From assembly GCA_025175895.1 (NCBI GenBank), contig CM046003.1:50028335-50092334 (forward strand): a stretch of DNA of 64,000 nt, read 5' to 3'. A program made the translations under genes and the position numbers. Below are positions 44,734 to 58,400 of this stretch, piece after piece (the first letter of the stretch is position 1; the number at the start of each line of letters is the position of its first letter). Source of the DNA: Wurfbainia villosa (Eukaryota > Streptophyta > Magnoliopsida > Zingiberales > Zingiberaceae). The notes below the pieces were generated by a model, which saw nothing but the letters and a program-made list of their open reading frames with translations, had not been told where the DNA came from and made no database searches.

Positions 44734-46430
44734 AGCTATACCCTATTTCTTTTAATATCTTATTAATATTAAATTACTTTTTAATATTTTTACTTTTCTA
44801 TTAAAATCCGATAAAAATCTTGCTAATAAAAAAGAAATTAAAATTTAATGAGAATAATGCAATTTTTGCGCTATAAAAATACAAAATTCTAAATCCCCGG
44901 TGAGAAAGCTATCACTTTATTTTTTTTTCCTGCTATACATAAGGAAATTTTAAATGTCTTCCATTAATCTTAATGCTTTCATAAAGTAATTGGAAAGTAA
45001 AATTCTTTTTTTTTTTTTGTAATAGATAAAAAGTATTTACTCAAAATCGACTATTAGAATGCTTCTTTGATTACTTGACTACTGCATCACACTTGCAAAA
45101 GTAAGTACAACTTTCTCCTTGTTCTTTATTTTTTTTTACTTAATTTTGTTCCTAGATTACAAATATTGTAATATTTTTGAGTTTCAATGATATCCGATTT
45201 CTTTTGTGTTGAAATTTTAGTGTTTGTAGAAAGATCTCTGACAAGAAATTGAAATAAGAAGGTCGAAATAACTAATTTGGAATACAAGTTGAAATTATAT
45301 TGTTTTCAATAAATGATCATCATAAATTACTGGACTTTGTTTTTCTGAAAGAATTATTATTTTTTTGTTTTGGAAATAGATAAGTACTCTTGCAACTCAA
45401 ATATGATGCTTAGATCGATGACCATATAAATCAAATTGATTATAAAAAATAATGTATTAAAAAAAGAATCAAACGTAGATTAAAACATTAAAATCATTTG
45501 ATAAATCAATTTTATTTTTATTTGTCCCTAATCTCATTTCATTCATATTCCATTTCATTCCTTTCATAGAGAGGAGCTTCACGGTTTGAGCCAGTGATTT
45601 GTATAGAGTTTGTTGAAAGTTCATATTGAAAATACATCGAAAAAGATATCTTTATTAGTACAAGATTTTTTTGAATAAAATTTAAAAATAAATCCATAAA
45701 AAATTAGGTCTAAAATAGACAATATCGAATTTCATTAGATTTAATAATGCTCAGATTGGATTGCTTTCTCGAGCTCGAGAAGGAGCTCAATGGATTTAAG
45801 GCGTTGGAGATTTGAAAGCGTGAGAGCCGAGAGAGATCATATTGAGAGTTGTAATCTTTCGTTTTTGTTTTTGGAAATGTAACAGCTTTGTGATGATGAT
45901 GTGCATGATCGTCTAAATAGCGGGTGGGCTACCTAAGATTTGATGGTTGTGAAACCTCAAGTTATATTTAATTTTGTTAATACCAAGCTTTTATATATGC
46001 TCGTGATAGTGTTAGTCGTGAAAATAGGAAGTTGACCGACTATTTTAGTCGATTGGCCTAGGTTTTGAGTGCCCCTAATACAAAGACAAAGGCCAAATTA
46101 TGATAACGGCAGTTTGGGATACAAACCAATGCCTAGGGATGTTGCCTTTACTCCATTCGATAGGGATCCGCCAATTGAGGGAATTAATTGGATTAATCTT
46201 GTTAGAAAGTGAATTCTCAAAGAGTTCTTAATTAACTATGGAACCAACTTTGTTTTAGGTTGTCAAATTCATTATCTTAATATTTTTTTGGATTGGGTTC
46301 AAATGCACCCAGGAATATTCTATTCATGCTAAGCATTATACTTCATTCATCTATGTAATTGTATGAACTAGATAACTAGCTAGGGCTTTTGAGTGATTTT
46401 TTTTTTTTTTGGCTAATGTTTGATTTTTTA
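44734..46430. other. AT-rich intergenic region
   Basis: Many short A/T homopolymers. No coding region, RNA gene or terminal repeats recognised. Confidence 0.5.
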
Positions 46431-46435
46431 TGTGT

Positions 46436-46990
46436 ATATTTCTTGTATTAATAGGACTGTAAATGAACCAAGCGTTCATGAACAAGCTTGATATTCGACT
46501 CGATAAGAGCTCATTTATGTTCATTCAATATGTATCAAAGTCAATTAATAAACAAGTTTGAACACATATGTGTTCAACTTATTAATATTTGTGAACAATA
46601 TTCGTGAATAATATTCGTGAACAGTGTTCGTGAACAAACTCATTTAAAATTTATTTACGAGCTTATTTATACTCATTTATATATAAGGATTAAATTATTA
46701 AAAGTTTAAATAAACAAACAAGCTTGATTTAAGAACTTGCTAACGTTTAAATAAATCAAACTTAAACAAGTTTGAATCGAGCTTGATTCAAGTTTGAATC
46801 GAGCTTGATTAGAAGCTTGATATCCATTAAACAAGCCAAGCTCAATTTAAACTCAAGCGAAGCTCAATCTCAAAAAAAAATAAATCAAGCTAAGCTTGAA
46901 TAAATTTTTCAATAGTTTGGTTAATTTTAGGCTTGGCTCGGCTCGGCTTGATTATCTTATCAAATAAGTTTGAACATTGTAAAGTTTGGT
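46436..46990. repeat. CAAGCTTGA-rich dispersed repeat
   Basis: Repeated words such as TTCGTGAACA, GAGCTTGATT and CAAGTTTGAA recur on both strands, and the segment ends GGCTTGGCTCGGCTCGG. This composition is typical of a common plant dispersed repeat that starts with GTAAATGAACCAAGC. No coding capacity. Confidence 0.45.
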
Positions 46991-47159
46991 TTGACTTGGC
47001 TCATTTAACTTTATGTATGATGTTTGAATGATATAATGCCTAAAGAGAGAGATGATTAAGGGATAATTTTTTCACAATACCTTAAATAACTTTAAATTGC
47101 AAAAGAAAATAAAGGATTATTTTCTACATTATTATCTTGACTTGGGATTTTTCAATTGC

Positions 47160-48851
47160 TAAAGGGATGTTATTGGTTCGATCATGTTCAATGAAATCAA
47201 ATCCAACCAAGTTATTTTAACATGTTTGACAAAGGATTTTATTGAGGTTTAGCATGTTAAAATACTTGATGAATAATTGTAGCTAAAGTGATGACTCAAT
47301 AGGTGAAATGTAAAAGTTCAACGGGTGATAGTAGATGAAAGAAGTTTAATAGGTGTTGCCGGATGTCGATGTTTTAATCAAAGAGGTTTGATACACTACG
47401 TGACTTGCATTGCATGTCGTGTGCAATCCGATCACAACCATTTGATCTATAGAGTGAACACAGTAATTAAGAATGTACATTGCCATTGTCATGCGATCAT
47501 CGATTGTCATTCGTACTACAGTCAACGCCTGAATCCTAGTCGATACTTGAACCATTTAATCGCGGTTGGAATCCAACTCGATCATGACCGCCAGCATCAC
47601 GACGGTTGGCGATCGTGATCTGGTCAGATTTCGACCTCGATCAAATTGAAATCCGATCGTGATTCGGTTGGACTTCGACTCCGATCGAAATTCAACCACT
47701 CGATGGCGATGTTGAATGACAGTGTGGCCGGAGATGAGTGCTCATGCGGAATTACTGTACATTTATTATTACTGTGCTCAGTCGCACATAGACGTGTAAG
47801 AACCTATTCCCCAACGTATCAAACTCGTTTAATTAGATATTGATAGATTTCCAAGTTCAATAAGACCTTGATTGATGGAGAACATAATAGGTGTTGGCGT
47901 GATGCTCAAAACGACAAGGATAACTAGGAGCGCGATAGGTGTCATTAATGAAGACCAAGAGGTGAGACCTCTTGTCAAATGAAGACAAATATTCTTTAGA
48001 GATTATGAATCTTAGGATTCTAAACGAATAAGCTCAATCTCAAGTTGATTTAAGATACTTGAGCAGATTCAATTCGACTAAAGATTTCCTTTAGTCGATT
48101 AGGCAATTGATTGTAAATACTTTTGCTCATGAAGAAAAGGATTTTAATTGCCGTTGAATTGACTAAAGAAGAATTTAATAAGTTGAATTCCCTTAAGTCA
48201 TTGGTAGTCATTATACCTATGAATAGAATGGTTTTATTTTATCTTAATTTAGTTAAAAGGGAATAATTGACTGTAAAAAACAAATTGATTTCTATCCCAA
48301 TTGAGTCAATATAATTGAAGAGATCTTGAGTCAACTCAAGAAGCAAAGTATTCATTGAATTGATACAATTTACAATAATAACCATTTGAGTTGACTAAAA
48401 GTGATTGAGTCAACTAACATGGATTTGAGTTTATTAGAAATATTATCCATATGAGTTTATAATTTTATCAGATTGAGTCGACTAATATAGTTTGAATTGA
48501 TTAATATAAATTTGAATCAATTGAACAAGTATTGAGTCGATTGAAAATTAGTTGTTGATAATTTTTCTGTGGTTAACATTTTAGTTTATTTGAGAAAATT
48601 TTAATCTGCTGAATTCAAATATAATGTCGTCGATCAAATCTTACTCGCTCCTTAAAGATTGGCTTGTACTATAAACAAGGGAGCAAAGATAATCAAAAAC
48701 ATAATTCTCATAGTGTAATCCTCAATTCATAAACTATATTTTTGTATTCCTAAGTGCTTTCGATGACCTATAAGGAGCTCGAGTTCTTTTGATGAAAGGT
48801 TTCTTTTTATTTCATATTCAATTTTCATTTTCTCTTATACCAAATTAGTTT

Positions 48852-48902
<51 letters not shown>

Positions 48903-49140
48903 TTCGATATCTTAAAAGAGAAATGAGATTTTTGAAAAGTTACTCACGACTCAGTAGGTCATGGAGTAAAGCTAAGAATCTTAACCGCATTAAATAACTT
49001 GTTAGCATCTCTCTTATTCTTATTTACATTTTGGTTGCATATCTAACTCTGCTAAACTTTGTATTTAATAAGAGTAGCCGATCATTTTCATTTTAAAATT
49101 TTCATCTATTCGCCCCTCTAATAGGACAATTGATCCTAAA
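47160..49140 (+). repeat. Degraded LTR-retrotransposon remnant with GATCG-rich insert and AT microsatellite
   Basis: Shares phrases with the intron remnant at 40745 (CTTGATGAATAATTGT, AATAGGTGT) and carries many GAGTCGATTGA- or AGTCAACT-like words (48060-48540). 47390-47820 is GATCG-rich. An AT run lies at 48855-48895. No protein domain survives. Confidence 0.35.
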
Positions 49141-49174
49141 ATATCTATACTCAAAATGAACCAAAGATATTTCG

Positions 49175-51022
49175 GTAATTTATCAAAGAGCGCACTTCAA
49201 GTTTGAAATTGTCCAAATATAATATCATGGTTTCATATTTATCAAAGAGCGCACCTCATTTTTTTTTTATCCCTTCCGTCAAATGTGTATTTAATGCTCA
49301 GATATTACATGCATCCGAGCCACAACTGAAAATCCCGAACTATCCAAACGTGGTGCTAGGAATTCAAATCTCAGGACCACAATGTTCCTGAGAATATAAT
49401 TTCTAGCACTACTTTTTTTGCCATGATTTCTGAAATATGATTGTAGATACCTAATAAAATCTTGAATATCAGAAATTTTGGTATGAATACACAGAGGAGT
49501 ACTTTCCAAACTCAATGGACTTGGATTGGATCGAAGAAGAGGTGAATAAAGTCATCAATGAGTTTTGACTGAAATCCATTGATGGAACTAGAGGAGTCTA
49601 AATTCTGAAATCTTGATATGAACTGAAAGATCTTACAACATAAATTGTTGATGTGTCGAGGAAATTTGATTCTGATCCTCCTACTTCCCAGTTTTGATCG
49701 TGTGCTACATATAAATTCAAACTGGATAAGAAAAAAGATGGTGTTGGAAATTATATTCCCAGGAACACAGTGGTCCTGGAGTTTAAATCCCAGAAACACA
49801 CTGGTCTTAGGATTTAAATTTTCAGCAATAGTCCAATTTCAAACTGGCCGAGAAAAAAGGTGGTGCTGAGAATTATATTACCAAGAACATAATGGTTCTG
49901 AGATTTAAATTCCCAGCACCATGTACAATATCAAGTTGCCCGAGAAAAAAGGTGATACTGAGAATTATATTACTAGGAATATAGTGGTGCTAAGAATTAT
50001 ATTACCAGGAACATAGTGGTGCTGAGATTTAAATTCTCAGTACCACGTACAATATTAAGTTGGCGTAAGAAAAAAGGTGGTGCTGAGAATTATATTCCCA
50101 GGAACACAATGGTTATGAGATTTAAATTTCTAGCACCACGTACAATTTCAAGCTGGCCAAGACAAAAAGTGGTGCTGAAATTATATTATCAGGAACATAA
50201 TGATGCTGAAATTTAAATTCTCAACACCACTGTGATGTTGGTACTGGTTTTGCATCAACACTATAGTATTGAACTATTTATCTTATAAGACTAGCACCAC
50301 GGTGATGATGCATTTACAAATCCAACACCATAGTGGTGGTGCTGGAATTGCACCACCATTATGGTGCTGGAATTGCAATTCCAGCACCACAGTGGTGCTG
50401 GTCTTGCAAATCTAGCACCACACCGTGGCACTGATCTTGCAAAATCAACACAACGTATTGATTTTAATGTAGTGTTAATTTTAAGCCGGAGTGGAAATTC
50501 AAAATCCTTGATATGGTGGTGTTGGTCCTGGTTTTGTAAGAAAATTCAAAAAATATTTATACCTGCATGAGTGAGAGAGTTCGAGGAACTCATTGGTGTG
50601 CTCTAATCTGTATATTTTCAAGCACCGCTGGCGATGATGCTCATAAGGGAGGGACGACGACGCTCGATCGGGAAGGTCACTAGCAACATGCTGCAGAAGA
50701 TTGTGTCAGCATTGCGTGAGGAGATCCGGTGCCGAGAAGAGGGGCAAATGGGTGAGGAGAAGAAAGGGAAGGCAGCGGTAGGAAAAAAAGGGATCGAGAG
50801 GATTTTTGCGCTAAAGAAATGAGAGAGACGAAGAGGAGGGAGGGAGGGAAAGATAAGATCATCACCACCTTTTATGGCTCGGATGCATGCAATATCTGAG
50901 CATTAAATCCACGTTTGGCGGGAGGGATAAAAAGGGAATGAGATGCACCCTTTGGTAAATATGAAACCATGATACCGTGTTTGAGCAATTTCAAATTTGA
51001 GGTGCACCTTTTGATAAATTGC
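49175..51022. mobile_element. 1.85-kb terminal-inverted-repeat element with internal tandem repeats
   Basis: Inverted repeats of 148 bp each: 49175-49322 and 50875-51022. They share AATTTATCAAA, ATCATGGTTTCATATTT and AATGCTCAGATATT with similar spacing. Inside, 49735-50235 has about five imperfect 100-120-bp units (AATTATATT then AGGAACA then GATTTAAATT then AGCACCA), and 50290-50540 has palindromic GGTGCTGG/CCAGCACC units. No transposase is present. Long TIRs suggest a Mutator-like non-autonomous element, but no 9-bp target duplication is visible, so the superfamily is open. Confidence 0.7.
50362..50389. repeat. Perfect 28-bp palindrome
   Basis: The left arm TGGTGCTGGAATTG is followed at once by its exact complement. 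It lies within a run of GGTGCTGG/CCAGCACC words able to form alternative hairpins. Confidence 0.95.
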
Positions 51023-51134
51023 TTATCCATGATTGATGATGACCATTGACACTTCTCATAGCTCAACACACTTGATTAACGATGTATCCCATCCAAGCTT
51101 GACCTCCTTGATCTTCAAATTGCATAGTATCCTC

Positions 51135-51655
51135 TACACACTTGGGCTACGTTTGGTACGGGATAATGTAATCAAGTTTATAATGTAATCAAATTTGTAA
51201 TGTAATGTAATGTAATATACATTATATTGCTGTGTTTGGGTAGCAATCGTTGTGTAATCTTTGATTACAAAAATTATTATATTCTTTTATTTTATGTTCA
51301 TTATTTGTTATAAAGAATGTAATTCGTATTATTATAAAAAGCTAAAAATACTCTTATAATTCGGTCGGCGATCATCGTCGATCAGCGACCAATTAGTGGA
51401 CGATCATCGGTTATCGACCATCGATCCGCCGATCACACCGTGGACGCCGCTTACCGTCGTCGACCATCGACCGGCGGTCGCCAGGCTGCGTCGCACGACC
51501 GATCGTTGATCGCCCGTCGGTCGTCTGCCAGTCGACGACTAACCGTCGACCGATCGACGATCGACCGATGACCAATCGATGATCGGTCGTCGACCGACCG
51601 ACGACTAGTCACCGACCGATCGTCGATCGATCGCCAGTCGACCGTAATTTTATAT
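51135..51655 (+). repeat. MITE-like element with GATCG/GTCGAC-rich core, copy 1
   Basis: Begins GGCTACGTTTGGTAC followed by AATGTAATC repeats. 51270-51360 matches 62640-62740 (CATTATTTGTTATAAAGAATGTAATTC-type segment). A 280-bp GC-richer core of CGATCATCGTCGA-like words follows (51360-51645). The right end is missing or displaced by the LINE fragment. Confidence 0.4.
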
Positions 51656-51656
51656 A

Positions 51657-52015
51657 TTGATTAATTGGTAGATGTGCGGATATACGAGAATGAATAGAAT
51701 AAGAAATGAGAGCATTAGGAAAAAAAATCGGAGTTGCATCTATTGAAGAAAAACTCTGAGAAATACGTTTAAGGTTGTACGGATATGTACTTAGACGATT
51801 AAAAAATGCTCCAGTTAGGCGATGTGAAACGATGACAAATATACACATCAAACGAGGAAGAGGAAGATAAAAAAAAGACTTGATTAATAAAAATAAAATA
51901 AAATAAAATTTATTTAAGTGTAGATGATGATATAGTAGGGGATATAGTTCAATAGCTTAGAAGGATCCAGGCGACACCACCTAGTGGAATAAGATTTGAT
52001 TATTGTTGTTGATGA
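51657..52015 (+). mobile_element. LINE (RTE-like) 3'-end fragment
   Basis: Plus-strand reading gives RNESIRKKIGVASIEEK, then LYGYVLRRLKNAPVRRCE and KRGRGR, the C-terminal end of a plant LINE reverse transcriptase ORF, with two stops. The tail has ATAAAATAAAATAAAATTTA, then CCACCTAGTGGAATAAG and a short TTG-rich end (52005-52015). 5'-truncated, inactive. Confidence 0.7.
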
Positions 52016-52449
52016 TTAATTGATATTGTAGCATCAATCGATTAATTTGATTTTTTTAAATTTTTATCAAATTAATTGATTTTTTTTTTGGTTCGGTCGA
52101 TTCTATTTTTTTTTTTTTAATTTAATCAATTTGATTAATTAAAAAAATCGATTTATTCTGTTTTAATTTAATTGATTTGATCCCTTACATTTAAGTTAGA
52201 ACTAATACGAACACGACAATAAAAATGTTAATGTTTCCCTCTCAACTTTAGTTCCACCTTACTTCCATAACTCCACACCATTTATTTAATATACCTACTT
52301 TTTTTAAAAAGAAAATTACGAAAGGTTTTCTGACCTAAATGTTAACATTTATCTCTCTTTATTATATATCAAAATATTAAATAATCAATAATTTAAAATT
52401 GCACAAGCATAATACTAATAATAATATAGAGTTAAATATGGTGATAAGC
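52016..52449. other. AT-rich spacer
   Basis: Low-complexity TTGATT/AATTAAT sequence up to the CACTA target site; no gene seen. Confidence 0.5.
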
Positions 52450-52489
52450 ATTCACTACAAAAAAAAAAAAAAAAAAAACAGTCATTAGC

Positions 52490-53215
52490 GACGAATTTAG
52501 CGACGAATTTTAAAATAAAATTCATTGCAAAATAAATTAGCGACGAATTTAGCGACAAAAATATTTTTGTTGCGAATAAAGCGTCGCAAATAATAGCGAC
52601 AAAATTAGCGACGAATTTTTGCGACGAATTTTAGCGACGAAAATTAGGGACGAATTTAAAATTTCGTCGCTAATTTTGTTGCAGATGATACCACGATTTC
52701 AAAAATTCGTCGCAAATTTCGTCGCAAAAATTCGCGACGAATTAAAAATTCGTCGCAAATTTGCGATGAATTAATTTTTTCGTTGGTAATTTTCGCGATT
52801 TAAATCGTAAATTGCTGGTAAATCGGATCGATACAAAATTGTCGCAAATTTCATTAATTAAATTCGAAAAAACCAAATTTTCATTTAATTAATTTTTTCG
52901 TTGGAAATTTTTGCGACGAAATAAGAAATTCGTTGGTAAATTTGCGACTAATACAAATTCGTTGCAAATTTCGTCGCTAAATTCGTCACAAAGTTCAATA
53001 TTTTGCGACTAATTTTTTTCGTTGGAAAAATCTGCGACGAAAATTAATTTCGTCGCAAAATTCGTTGCAAAATTTGTCGCAAGTTGGATTCGTTGCTAAA
53101 TTCGTCGCTAATTTACGACGAAAATTTAATTCGTCACAAAAGTCGTCGCAGATTTCTCAGAATTTTGCAACGAATTTATATTTTTGTCGCTAAATAAAAA
53201 AAAATTTAACAGATT
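52490..53215. repeat. Left subterminal repeat array of the CACTA element
   Basis: Dense direct and inverted copies of GCGACGAATT and its variants (TTCGTCGCAAA, TTCGTTGCAAA). In En/Spm such repeats are binding sites for the TNPA protein. The right-hand array is 60640-61005. Confidence 0.85.
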
Positions 53216-54250
53216 TCATCCGTTTCGATATTCTATCGTATATACAAATTTTCACACACATACAACAAAACACAATAAGTTCTAATATCCAAATAAATAC
53301 ATTCAATACAAACAAAACACACACACATTCAATACAACAAAATAATATTCAATCATATCCAAATAAATACAAAGCAACACAATCAGTTAAGAACAATACA
53401 ACATTCAAAATAAAAAGTTATATCCTACAACATTTCAAACATCAACATAGTTCTGATATTCAAATAACAATGTCTACAAAAGATCTAAACACATGGGAAA
53501 GAAAAAAGAATCTGGTAAGCTCTGCCGACATATTTTTTACCTGCATTAGAAAAGAAACAAAAAAAAGTATCATGCATTAAAAAAAAACTATATACTAACA
53601 CGAAAATAAATATGCAAAGACTTACAATGATGCTGTGTAGAAAACCGCCATAGGATTAACTTCATCGATCATTCCTGCTTTAAAGCAAAATAAACAAACT
53701 CAATAAACTAAAATTTTTAAAAGTACTAATTAAAAACATGCATACAATATCATCATCATCGCCACCATCATCGTCATGACTGGAGGAATACGACTTGGAC
53801 CGAACTAAATCAAATCGGCCGTACAAGAAAGGCTTGTTGTCGTCGCATTTCTATCATTTCTTGATCCTTTGGAGTTTTGTTGTTGTATTTCTAGAATTTG
53901 TTGATCTCTTTCATGTATTATGCCCTTCAAATTGCTAACCTCCTCGCTAAGTTATGTATCCGCGTGCCATCACCGTGGAGTAGAAGAAATAGATCTACGA
54001 GAGCATTATGCATTCTCTCGAGAGAACCCATACCTAATATCCTTCCCCTTTGATCCTCCACTGCCTCAAGCCATAAATCCAAATTATTACTAACAGATGG
54101 CTCAGATCCTCAAGATCACTGCTATCTCCTCAAATTCTCCGAGATGAGGATAATCGATCATATCTCTCCTACACAAAATTAAAATTTTAATCGAGCATTT
54201 ACATAACTAATGTAATTAAAGTTATAAAGTAAGTTTAAAGATTAATTCAA
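53216..54250 (-). other. 3' part of the CACTA element
   Basis: AT-rich sequence (53216-53640) then minus-strand sequence likely belonging to the 3' exons and introns of the second transposon gene. No clear domain is read here. Confidence 0.4.
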
Positions 54251-55300
54251 ACCTTAATTGCTCGAGCTCTATCTCCACTCCAAGTCTTATCTCTTTTTTG
54301 GAAAGTGCGAACGAAAGTATCTATAAATTCCGGCTCCTTTCCCAATTCCTTAGACTAAATATAAGAATGTTAGAAATAAAATAATAATCTGAAATATATT
54401 TAAAAACTAATTGTAGAATTTAAAAATTACCAATCTACGTGAATGCTCCTCGATATTTATAGATCCTCCTGCATATGTTGCAGATAAGTCTCCAGAATTA
54501 CAAGCTTAATTTAATTTATTCTGTTGACTTCTTATTTTGCTCTCATCAGATTGCCAATAATTGGAGATTTTACTCCAATTTTCCACGTGACGGCGGGTTT
54601 TTTCGAAAGAGATTCGCATGACTCAATACATGCCGGATATGATCGCCACATTTTTTTTAAAAATTCTTTTAACTTCCAAGTCTTGAGTAGGGTCCCAAAT
54701 AAATCTCCGCTGAGATGGAAATAAAACAATTGATTATATAATAACTTTTATAATATATAAAAAATGAATCAATTATACCTGAAACTCGCACCACCATAAT
54801 TCTTTTGTAGGTCCTGGCGTGCTCGAGTATGACAAAGAGTCTCCTCTCCAATAGTTATTCACGATTTTATTGATCTTGCAAATAACAGGTACAGAATTTT
54901 CAAACCTACGATAAAGTGAAAAAAAATTGAATAAATAATTAAGATAATTTAAAAATTATAATACTTATATTACTTACTTAATCTCCCATCGAAATATATA
55001 TGGTCGACTTTCGATGTTCTCGAGAAGAGTGTAAGTGTACAGTGAATCGAATGGGAAGGTCGTGGCGAATGAGATGGTAATCGGGTGATCATGAAGAAGG
55101 TCCAGAAGATCAGAGGCAAGTAGGTGGATCACCGCCACTACTAGTACTGTCGCCTCGGCCCACCACGCCAAAACTATCAACAAAAACAAAATTAGAATAA
55201 AGAAAATAAAACTTTTATGCTTAATGAAGAACATGAAAAACTTACAATATGCATAATGAAGATATGAGAGATCGTGGATCATTTAAGCTACGATGATTTC
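54250..55300 (-). pseudogene. CACTA second gene, plant En/Spm-type (TNPA/Ptta-like) transposase
   Basis: Minus-strand pieces include a basic segment with LKEFLKKMWRSYPACIES (54729-54532), then GGSINIEEHSRRL (about 54465-54430) and KELGKEPEFIDTFVRTF with KRDKTWSGDRARAI (about 54350-54255). This series is typical of the plant transposase (Ptta/En/Spm) domain. Exons seem separated by AT-rich introns and exact splice sites were not fixed. A stop lies near 54485. It would bind the subterminal repeats. It lies downstream of the TNP2-like gene on the same strand, as in other CACTA elements. Confidence 0.65.
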
Positions 55301-55459
55301 ACCACTGATAACCTATAAAAACAAAATATACAAAACATACAGAGACAAAAGATATAAATTTAACAATGAGACATTATATAAACAAATAATTGAGCTAAGA
55401 AAATTTGTAAAATTATAGTTTAAAACTAAAATTATATATAAAAAAACTTACCCTAGACG

Positions 55460-58400
55460 TCAAATTTCAAAGTCCTCATTATCATCTTCCTCATCCTCAT
55501 CAGTATCCTCATCCTCGGTCTCCTCCTCCTCTTCCTCCTCGTCCCCCTCCTCCTCCTCCCCCTCCTCCTCTTCATCATTATCATCAATTTCAGTTGCATC
55601 CACGTTTATCACTACTTTGCTGGGATCTCGTAACGTTGGAATTATATATTCCTCGGTATGAAACATATTTGTAACTTTGTCTTGTTGATATGCAATGTCT
55701 TGCCAGCGCTCTTCAATTTTTTTCCGTGCTTTTGTTTTACAAACAGCCCACCATTCATTTTTGTCACGCCTCAAACTAGGATATGGAGCATAGAAAACTT
55801 GAATCGCTTGTTGTGCCAAAATAAATGGTTCATATCTCTTATAAAATCTTTTATGATTTATTTCGACCAAATTATACTGTGGATGCACCTTCATCCTTCT
55901 GACGGGGTCAAACCAGCGACACATAAATAAGATAACTCGCATTTCTGGACCAGGATAATCAATCTCTATAATTTCATCCAGCAAACCATAAAATTCATTG
56001 CTTGCACCTCCATCATTAGAAGACTGAACACATACTCCACTATTCATTGTACTCTTTCCATTTCCATATTCTTGAGTGTGGAAATTATATCCGTTTATGA
56101 AATATGCTGGCCAAGTGCGTACCATTGCTTTTGGACCCCATGATAGATGGATTAGCAATTCTTGCTGAACGTTAGTTTGATTAGCATAAACCTATACTCA
56201 AATGAAAATGATATTTATTTAAAAGTTAAGATATGTGTAAACAAAAATGAGGTAATTAAAACTGCTTACATATGATTTGAACCATGGTGCAAATTCCTAA
56301 TTGCAGAAGTGATCAAAGTCACGTGTCGGGATTTCAAAGTATAAGTTTTGGAAAATCCTATAATAAAAAATTGTATTATAACATAAACAAATTAACACTT
56401 GACGAAGAAATAGGAAATATATACTAACTCGAAATATGGCGATACTTCTGGACAATTAAGTAAAATATATGTCAGGTTCGCCATTCTTGATCTATATCGT
56501 TGCTTACACGGTCCACTTGGTCGACCAAGATAATTAAAAATTGAGAATGAATTCAAATTGGGATCGACAGGACCTTCATCATTCCTTCCGGATTTTCGTC
56601 TTTTGGTCTGAACGTGAGACTCAAAATAATATGATGCAAAAGTTGTTACTTCCTCCACAATATATGCATTCACAATAGAGGCTTCAACATGTGTCTTATT
56701 TTTCACTTTTTTCTTCAAATGATATAAGAATCTGATTGTAATATAACAAATTGTATTAGAAATGAATATATAAAAAAATTAAACATTTTTATGCAATATT
56801 AACGAAATATAGAATATGCGAATGATACCTTTCAAAAGGATACATCCATCGATAATGAACTGGTCCTCCAACTTCGTCTCTATACGGCAAGTGAACCAAA
56901 AGATGTTCCATCAATCAAAAATGCAGTGAAAAATCCTTTCTAAATTGCACAAAATAATTGGAATGTCTCTCTCTAACTTCTCCATGTGTGAATATCCCAA
57001 AACTGCTGAGCATATATCATGAAGAAAATACTTAACTCAGAATGACACCCTGCATAAAATTCTAAGAGTTCTTTAAAGGCAATAGAATAAGTCTTTCTAT
57101 GAATATATGACAATCATGGCTTTTCAAACCCATCAATTTGCATTCCTTCATATCGACACATCTCCCAAGATTAGAAACATACCCATCAGAAATCTCAATG
57201 ACTTCAACCATTCACAAACAACACGCTCTGCTTCCTTATTCAATGTATAAACCGCTTTGATTTTCGTCCTCTACTATTTTCATCAACATCAAGGGTGGGT
57301 CGTTTGAAATAGTCATATCTTTTCTTGCATTCGATTATCTTTTGTTTTTCCGGTGATATCCATCACCGTATTTATCGATTATCAAAAATATTCTTCTCAA
57401 TATACATAACATCGAGATTATGATGAATCAAATTACTAAACCAATACGGTAACTCCCAAAATATACTTCGTTTGGTCCATTTATGGTTGCTTCCATATTC
57501 ATAAGTTGTATCATGTGGCTCTTCAATAACAGATGGAAAGTGAAGAACTCAGTACCAAATATCTTGACCACCAATCTCAATGGCGAGGTGTTCTTTCAAT
57601 TCGATTCCTAGTGAATTCATCTTTATTCCTTCAAAATTATGATTTAGTGGTAAAATTGTCCATGATAATCAAAATAACTCGACTTCTTACCATGCTTCAA
57701 TCTAATCGACCTTGATCTCTCCATACATATTGGGCATCCTAAGATCCTGCGATACTAACTCGATAGCATACCATGTGAAAGTCATTTATGGTCCAAAGAA
57801 GAGCAGCCTTCATTACAAACATCTGATTAGTATGAACGTCGTATGTAGGAAAACCTTCATCCCATAGTTGTTTTAGCTCTGCAATCAATGGTTGCATATA
57901 AACATCTATTAACTTCTTCGAATTTTTTGGGTCAGGCACAACCAATGTTAAAAACATATACGGTGTTTTCATGCACATCCCAGGCGGAAGATTATACAGA
58001 GTTAATATAACTGGCCAACAAGAATAGTGTCTTCCTGATTTACCAAATGGAGCAAATCCGTCAGCACAGAGACCTAACCTAATATTTCGAGTCTCCTTCG
58101 CAAAATCAGGATATGTTCTATCAAAATTTTTCCACGCCTCTGCATCTGATAGATGACACATTAGTCCCTCTTCTGTTCGATGATTTGCATGCCAAGTCAT
58201 GTGTTCAGCAGTTGTCTTTGATGCATAAAGCCTTTGTAACCTAGGAGTTAAAGGCAAATAAAATAACTGACTATATGATTTACGTCGTTCTTTGCCTCCT
58301 ACTAGTGCTCTTGTACCTATCTTGATTCTGAATTTACAAACATCCACATCTGCATCATCTCCCAATATAACATACAACCATCTCTCGCACACATCAATTC

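Noticed and set aside
55460..55620. Acidic repeat as a separate protein
   Set aside because: It is the Asp/Glu-rich C-terminal end of the CACTA transposase DUF4216 part, not an independent gene.
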